Under the pieces are notes generated by a model, which made no database searches, was not told the DNA's origin, and saw only the letters and a program-made list of their open reading frames with translations. Shown here in pieces: positions 55,792 to 64,000 of a stretch of 64,000 nucleotides of DNA (position 1 is the stretch's first letter; each line of letters starts with the position of its first letter). This DNA is from Endozoicomonas sp. 4G (GTDB taxonomy: Bacteria; Pseudomonadota; Gammaproteobacteria; Pseudomonadales; Endozoicomonadaceae), in NCBI RefSeq assembly GCF_023822025.1, contig NZ_CP082909.1:2346001-2410000 (forward strand), read 5' to 3'. The position numbers and the translations under genes are program-made.

Positions 55792-56460
55792 TTACCGCTG
55801 AATACCATCAAGCAATGGCACAAACCTCACGGCTTCAAGCACTTCCCTCTTGAAGACGTCGCCATGGCGGGTGATCAACCATAAATCCTGAACACCACGA
55901 CCACCAACCGGAATAATGAGACGACCATTATCTTCGGACAACTGCTGCAATAGTTCTTCGGGTACCTGATCCGGGGCAGCGGTGACAATGATGCCATCAA
56001 AGGGACTCATGACTGACCACCCCATACCACCGTCGCTAAGTTTAAACTGGGCATTGTGAATAGAAAGTGTTTTAAGCCGCTTTTTCGCCCGCTCATAAAG
56101 AGGCTTGATACGCTCAACGGAATATATTTTTTTTACCAGTGGCGACAGGATCGCTGTCTGATAACCTGAGCCAGTACCTACCTCGAGCACTCTATCGAGC
56201 GGGCCTGCGGCCATAAGAGCCTCTGTCATTCTTGCCACGATATAAGGCTGCGACAATGTCTGTCCAAAGCCAATAGGCAAGGCAGTATCTTCATAAGCCC
56301 TGTGAGATAGAGCCTCGTCCACAAACAGGTGTCTGGGTGTCTTTCGAATAACCTCCAGCACCTCGACGGAGTCGATCCCCTGAGCCGCAAGCCGATTGAT
56401 CAGACGATCACGGGTTCTCCGGGAGGTCATTCCGATACCATGAATATCAATGTCTTTCAT
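55792..56460 (-). CDS. pcm: Protein-L-isoaspartate O-methyltransferase
   Basis: The protein repairs isoaspartyl residues in aged proteins by SAM-dependent methylation. It has 222 residues from the ATG at 56460, which lies one base after the surE stop codon, so translation is probably coupled. Motif I is [15 protein letters not shown]; the family substrate motif is [19 protein letters not shown]; the C terminus has [10 protein letters not shown]. The frame is open 18 codons upstream inside surE, but the family start fits MKDIDIHG. Confidence 0.96.
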   Translation of the reverse strand: MKDIDIHGIGMTSRRTRDRLINRLAAQGIDSVEVLEVIRKTPRHLFVDEALSHRAYEDTALPIGFGQTLSQPYIVARMTEALMAAGPLDRVLEVGTGSGYQTAILSPLVKKIYSVERIKPLYERAKKRLKTLSIHNAQFKLSDGGMGWSVMSPFDGIIVTAAPDQVPEELLQQLSEDNGRLIIPVGGRGVQDLWLITRHGDVFKREVLEAVRFVPLLDGIQR

Positions 56461-56461
56461 C

Positions 56462-57202
56462 TCAGCCCAGCCACTCACTGAGCTGAGAAAGCGTTGCATG
56501 ATGCGTCTGATCATACTGAAGGGGCGTTACCGAAACAAAACCCCGGGCAACAGCGTGGAAATCAGTGCCCTCACCCGCATCCTGCTCCTTACCGACAGGA
56601 GCAATCCAATAGGCGGGGTTACCCCTTGGATCCAGCACCTGCACAGGCTTTTCCGCCCTTTCCCTGTGCCCTAAACGAGTCACTGCCAGACCGTTAAGTT
56701 CTTCATAGGATCTGTCGGGAACATTAACATTTAACAAGGTTCCTTCTGGCAAAGACAATTGCTCAAGCCTGAGGATCAGATCTCTGACCACCCTTCCGGC
56801 AGTGATCAGGCTCTCTTCTCCCTTGCCACAGGCAGATACCGCAATGGCAGGCAACCTCATAAAGCGGCCTTCCAGAGCAGCGCCTACCGTTCCTGAATAA
56901 AGAACATCATCACCCAGGTTGGCACCATGATTGATGCCAGAAATGACCATATCAGGCTCTTGCCCCAACAGGGCATTAACGGCCAAATGAACACAATCAG
57001 CCGGAGTTCCGTCGACGCTGTGAAAACCATTGGCATGCTCAGTCACCCTCAAGGGGCGACCCAGAGTCAATGAACTGCTCAAGCCCGAGCTGTTTCGATC
57101 AGGCGCAAACACTGTTCTCTCACCCACTCCTTCGAGTGAACTGTAAAGGATTGCCAGCCCTTTGGCGGCAACACCATCATCGTTACTGAGCAGTATTCTC
57201 AT
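56462..57202 (-). CDS. surE: 5'-nucleotidase SurE
   Basis: A metal-dependent nucleoside 5'/3'-monophosphatase and exopolyphosphatase linked to stress survival. It has 246 residues: metal site [10 protein letters not shown] (Asp8, Asp9), [26 protein letters not shown] and [19 protein letters not shown], all in family order. The ATG at 57202 has GGAAGG just upstream; a TTG directly before it is unlikely. The start overlaps the end of truD by 20 bp. Confidence 0.96.
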   Translation of the reverse strand: MRILLSNDDGVAAKGLAILYSSLEGVGERTVFAPDRNSSGLSSSLTLGRPLRVTEHANGFHSVDGTPADCVHLAVNALLGQEPDMVISGINHGANLGDDVLYSGTVGAALEGRFMRLPAIAVSACGKGEESLITAGRVVRDLILRLEQLSLPEGTLLNVNVPDRSYEELNGLAVTRLGHRERAEKPVQVLDPRGNPAYWIAPVGKEQDAGEGTDFHAVARGFVSVTPLQYDQTHHATLSQLSEWLG

Positions 57203-58241
57203 CAAACCTTCCTTCTATACACTCCAGGGCTTCCCTTAACACGGCTGTTGCAAAGCAGCCTTTTGGCAGAGAAAATTCCAGCCGGACACAATCATCTGAT
57301 AACCATTTCCAGTCCATGGCCGCAGGCACCAAACGGATGGCCCTTCTTTCCTGCTTCAGACCTGCCTGCTCCAGACCTTCACACAATGACAGGTTCCGAG
57401 CTGAAACCTCTTCTTCCATCTTTCTGCAATCCGATTGACAAAGCAACTCCCCCCGCCCCCAGAGAGGAGCCGTCAGCGAGACTTCTCCGGATGCAATTCG
57501 GCTCATCAGGTTCTGATCATGATCCCGCAGAATTAAACTACCACTGTCCTGAAAACCCGGCACATCCCCCTCAAGATAGCGGGTCCAGTTTTTCTGACAA
57601 ACCCGCTCAGAGAGAACCTGATTAAATAGCCAGGATCGTGCCGCAGACAAATACATTGAGCGCTTGTTTCTATGAGCCTTGAAACGACCGGCAAACATCA
57701 GCAACGCCCGGTCAACATTGATGCCCTCATGACCAAAGCGCTGTTCTCCAAAATAGTTGGGCACACCCTGACTGGCAATTAACTTCAAACGCTCTTCCAG
57801 CAACGCCTGAGACACGCTCACACTGCGTAAAGTGATGATGAAGCGATTGCCTTTCAAGGCACCCGTTTTGAGCTTTTTACCATGTCGGGTAGCAGCAATA
57901 ATATTAAGGGACTCACTGCTCAGCCCAGACCACTCAGGAGCCTCTTGACCAGGCAGCCAGACACTAAACCACTGACGCGTGATCCCCTGGCGATCCTTAC
58001 GTCCGGCATAACTCACTGCAGAACGTTTTACACCGGCGAACCTGGCAATCTGCCCCGCTACCCAGTCGGTATTTTCGCCGGTTTTCTGAACATTGATGTA
58101 AGCATGCTCCCCTTCACCCTCCGGTACAAAAGGTAATTCTTCTTCAACAATAAAATCTTCAGGCAGACGCTTGAAAGTACATTGCCCCAAAGGACCACCC
58201 CAGGCATAAGCCCAGGCCAGTGTGTAAGAAACTTGATTCAT
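57183..58241 (-). CDS. truD: tRNA pseudouridine synthase TruD
   Basis: The protein makes pseudouridine 13 in tRNA-Glu. It has 352 residues from the ATG at 58241. The catalytic motif is AGRKDRQG with Asp83. Other family segments are LPEDFIVEEELPF, LKGNRFIITLR, VPNYFGEQRFGHEG and RNKRSMYLSAARSWLFNQ. The open frame extends 27 codons upstream into ispF, but the family N terminus and overlap argue against using that part. Confidence 0.95.
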   Translation of the reverse strand: MNQVSYTLAWAYAWGGPLGQCTFKRLPEDFIVEEELPFVPEGEGEHAYINVQKTGENTDWVAGQIARFAGVKRSAVSYAGRKDRQGITRQWFSVWLPGQEAPEWSGLSSESLNIIAATRHGKKLKTGALKGNRFIITLRSVSVSQALLEERLKLIASQGVPNYFGEQRFGHEGINVDRALLMFAGRFKAHRNKRSMYLSAARSWLFNQVLSERVCQKNWTRYLEGDVPGFQDSGSLILRDHDQNLMSRIASGEVSLTAPLWGRGELLCQSDCRKMEEEVSARNLSLCEGLEQAGLKQERRAIRLVPAAMDWKWLSDDCVRLEFSLPKGCFATAVLREALECIEGRFDENTAQ

Positions 58242-58287
58242 TAAACAATAATCTTTCAGTGAGAGCGCGAACGGATCAGGATGAGTC

Positions 58288-58770
58288 TCAGTGAGCCAGA
58301 AGCACCACGGCATGAACGGCAATACCTTCCTTTCGGCCGGTATAGCCCAACTTCTCTGTTGTCGTTGCTTTTACATTGACAGCCCCTGTTTCAACCTGAA
58401 GATCTCCGGCGAGGTTTTCTCTCATGGCGGGAATATGAGGAGCCATTTTCGGTGCCTGAGCGACAATGGTGCTATCAACATTAATCACCCGATAACCATT
58501 CTCATGAATCAGTGCCACCACGTGCCTGAGCAACTGTCGGCTATCAATCCCTTTATACCGGGGATCGGTATCCGGGAAATGCTGGCCGATATCGCCCAGG
58601 GCAGCCGCTCCCAGCAGCGCATCGCACACGGCATGAAGCAGAACATCACCATCAGAATGGGCTAACAGCGCGTGACTGTAATCAATACCGACTCCGCCCA
58701 ATATAACCTTGGCATCAGCCGTTGCTTCATCAGAAAAGCGGTGCACATCAAAACCGTGACCTATTCGCAT
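58288..58770 (-). CDS. ispF: 2-C-methyl-D-erythritol 2,4-cyclodiphosphate synthase
   Basis: The fifth enzyme of the MEP isoprenoid pathway, 160 residues, working as a trimer. Zinc ligands Asp8 and His10 are in [29 protein letters not shown] holds the third ligand and the substrate loop. [17 protein letters not shown] is the C-terminal CDP-binding signature. The stop-start overlap with ispD at 58770 indicates an operon, and the two enzymes act two steps apart in the same pathway. Confidence 0.97.
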   Translation of the reverse strand: MRIGHGFDVHRFSDEATADAKVILGGVGIDYSHALLAHSDGDVLLHAVCDALLGAAALGDIGQHFPDTDPRYKGIDSRQLLRHVVALIHENGYRVINVDSTIVAQAPKMAPHIPAMRENLAGDLQVETGAVNVKATTTEKLGYTGRKEGIAVHAVVLLAH

Positions 58771-59501
58771 TATACTGTCTCGATCAGTTTGGCTTGTTGT
58801 TGAATGTAAAGGGCTGCAAGGGTCAAATCCGCACTGCGGGTCACCTTGATATTATCACTGTGCCCTTCGACCATCAGTGGCTTGAATCCTGCGTATTCAA
58901 TGGCACTGGCTTCATCCGTCACTGGCATACCATCATCCAGTGCTTTCTTAAGGGCATCATAAAGCAACTTCATTCTGAACATTTGCGGCGTCAGGGCGTG
59001 CCACAGGGCATCTCTGTCAACAGTTTCAGTGACTTCTCCGGCAGATGAAGTCCGCTTCATAGTGTCTCTGACCGGCATTCCCAACAAACCGCCAACCGTA
59101 TGGTCAGCTAACTGTTCAACCAGCCACTCCAGGTCAGAGTGACGGATACAGGGTCTGGCAACATCATGAACCATCACCCAATCCTCGGCATCTGCCAGCT
59201 CAGACAGGGTTTTCAGCCCGTTCAGGACGGAATGGTAACGTTCCTCTCCCCCCTGAACCAACATAATTCGTGAATCCCTTAATAGCTTGATCTCTTTGTA
59301 GTATTCATCTTCAGCACCAATCACAACGATTAACTTCTGCAGATGGGTAAAACCCAGCAGACGTTCAAGTGTGTGCTCCATCAGGGTACGACCATGAATC
59401 TCAAGATACTGCTTGGGAATGGTACTCTGCATGCGACGACCCACGCCCGCGGCCGGAACAATTGCCCAAAAGCCGGGGTTATGAGGATTACTCGTACTCA
59501 C
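58770..59501 (-). CDS. ispD: 2-C-methyl-D-erythritol 4-phosphate cytidylyltransferase
   Basis: The third enzyme of the MEP pathway, joining CTP and methylerythritol phosphate. The nucleotide-binding loop is [41 protein letters not shown] and TDEASAIEY are further family segments. The GTG at 59501 is chosen because AGGTGG lies 4 bp upstream, giving 243 residues (E. coli 236). ATGs at 59519 and 59525 are also in frame but sit inside a 16-bp tandem repeat (59511-59574) and lack a ribosome-binding site. The exact start is uncertain. Confidence 0.93.
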   Translation of the reverse strand: MSTSNPHNPGFWAIVPAAGVGRRMQSTIPKQYLEIHGRTLMEHTLERLLGFTHLQKLIVVIGAEDEYYKEIKLLRDSRIMLVQGGEERYHSVLNGLKTLSELADAEDWVMVHDVARPCIRHSDLEWLVEQLADHTVGGLLGMPVRDTMKRTSSAGEVTETVDRDALWHALTPQMFRMKLLYDALKKALDDGMPVTDEASAIEYAGFKPLMVEGHSDNIKVTRSADLTLAALYIQQQAKLIETV

Positions 59502-59510
59502 ATTGCCACC

Positions 59511-59574
59511 TACAAACATTGTCATTTACAAACACTGTCATTTACAAACATTGTCATCTAAAAATATTGTCATT
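59511..59574. repeat. Four tandem copies of a 16-bp repeat at the ispD start
   Basis: On the plus strand the units are TACAAACATTGTCATT, TACAAACACTGTCATT, TACAAACATTGTCATC and TAAAAATATTGTCATT. On the minus strand each reads as ATGACAATGTTTGTAA or close to it. The period is not a multiple of three, so each copy presents its ATGs in a different frame relative to ispD. Confidence 0.9.
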
Positions 59575-59731
59575 CGAACAAGATCAAAAACAACCTGCCA
59601 GCAACAGGCCAGGATTCAACCCCTTATAAATCTGAAATGTCACTTACCGAACTATAAAATAGCTGTAATAACCAAAGCTGCGGAGTTTTCTAGCCACTAT
59701 TGCGTCATCCGCATGAGAGCGACTGCAACAC

Positions 59732-60004
59732 TCAGTCATAAATCAGATAAAACGTTTCGTCTTTCTTGATCATCCCAAGATCCAGACGAGCTCGCTCTTC
59801 CAATGTTTGCAGACCATTTTGCAGCTCAACAACTTCGTCCGCGAGCAAACGATTCCGCTGATACAAACGATCGTTTTCCCGTTGCTGCTGCTCAATTTGT
59901 TCTTTGATCGCAACCATTTCGGCCACACTGCCCGCTCCCGACCAGAGTTGCACCTGCAGGGCCACCAGCGCCAGCAGCAATAATGTATGCACCAGCTTTC
60001 GCAT
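59732..60004 (-). CDS. ftsB: Cell division protein FtsB
   Basis: A bitopic inner-membrane divisome protein that forms the FtsQ-FtsB-FtsL complex and signals activation of septal wall synthesis. It has 90 residues: a short cytoplasmic start (MRKL), a membrane helix at about 4-20, a coiled coil at about 28-68 (EQIEQQQRENDRLYQRNRLL) and the conserved tail EERARLDLGMIKKDETFY. The position between eno and ispD is the usual one. Confidence 0.95.
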   Translation of the reverse strand: MRKLVHTLLLLALVALQVQLWSGAGSVAEMVAIKEQIEQQQRENDRLYQRNRLLADEVVELQNGLQTLEERARLDLGMIKKDETFYLIYD

Positions 60005-60128
60005 CTGAATCTCTCGTTGTCTTCAGCCATTGAGTCTATCAAAGCCTGAAAAATGTGCCCATGGTAAAAACACGAAAAACGGGAATATCCGGGAAATGAA
60101 TCAGGGAGGTAAAACAGAGGACATAATA

Positions 60129-60153
60129 AAGGGAAGCTTCAGAAGCTTCCCTT
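60129..60153. terminator. Hairpin after eno
   Basis: AAGGGAAGCT and AGCTTCCCTT form a perfect 10-bp stem over a 5-nt loop, 27 bp past the eno stop. The T tract is short, so eno transcripts may partly read into ftsB. Confidence 0.6.
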
Positions 60154-60179
60154 ATATTGACACGCTATTCAATAACTTG

Positions 60180-61756
<1,577 letters not shown>

Positions 61757-61791
61757 CGAAAAAAAACCGCCGAAAGCAGGCGGTTTTTTTT
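61757..61791 (-). terminator. Intrinsic terminator after kdsA
   Basis: AAAACCGCC and GGCGGTTTT form the stem over a GAAAGCA-type loop, with long A and T tracts on both sides. It lies about 30 bp after the kdsA stop. Confidence 0.92.
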
Positions 61792-61819
61792 GCTATCCAA
61801 GCAAGTACTCAAGTCCTGG

Positions 61820-64000
<2,181 letters not shown>

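Noticed and set aside
59511-59574. Possible CRISPR array
   Set aside because: The 16-bp units are directly adjacent with no spacers, and no cas gene is nearby; it is a simple tandem repeat.

Overview
The window reads as a chromosomal segment of a marine gammaproteobacterium. The core gene order (pyrG-kdsA-eno-ftsB-ispD-ispF-truD-surE-pcm-nlpD-rpoS, then fdxA, mutS, pncC, recA, alaS, lysC, csrA, tRNA-Ser/tRNA-Arg) is the one shared by Pseudomonas and the Oceanospirillales. The protein sequences together with a giant RTX adhesin, an autotransporter and an IS630 remnant fit an Endozoicomonas-like lineage. That genus assignment is inference; the gammaproteobacterial assignment is secure.

Layout. 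1-14,000 is mostly metabolic and housekeeping: the 3' part of cfa (cut by the window edge), a decayed IS630 transposase tail, pabB with a small CxxC protein, cysB, a class I DAHP synthase behind a structured leader, a small unknown gene, greB, nfuA, a Bcr/CflA-type exporter, cobalamin-dependent metH and a MATE exporter. 14,016-36,365 is one minus-strand gene for a giant type I-secreted adhesin of about 7,449 residues. It has an N-terminal retention module, 29 tandem VCBS-type repeats of exactly 378 bp, a pair of lectin-like domains, a type I secretion-type module buried in the middle, a long series of Ig-like and 'DWSKL' modules, and a second secretion module at the true C terminus. No transporter genes for it lie in the window.

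36,685-42,545 is a tRNA region: Ser(GCU)-Arg(ACG)-Arg-Ser-Arg, then a 5.2 kb insert with an autotransporter and a divergently transcribed lipoprotein hydrolase around an AT-rich spacer, then a third identical tRNA-Ser next to csrA. From 42,760 to the end the genes are core: csrA, lysC, alaS, a recX remnant, recA with an SOS-like box, pncC, mutS, fdxA, rpoS, nlpD, a DUF368 polyprenyl-phosphate transporter, pcm, surE, truD, ispF, ispD, ftsB, eno, kdsA and the C-terminal part of pyrG.

The parts most worth a second look are the adhesin (perfect-length repeat array, signs of recent block duplication, two secretion modules in one chain), the tRNA-bounded autotransporter insert, a 16-bp tandem repeat that places start codons in shifting frames at ispD, and the degenerate recX between recA and alaS. 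I saw no CRISPR array, prophage, integrase, intact insertion sequence or defence system.
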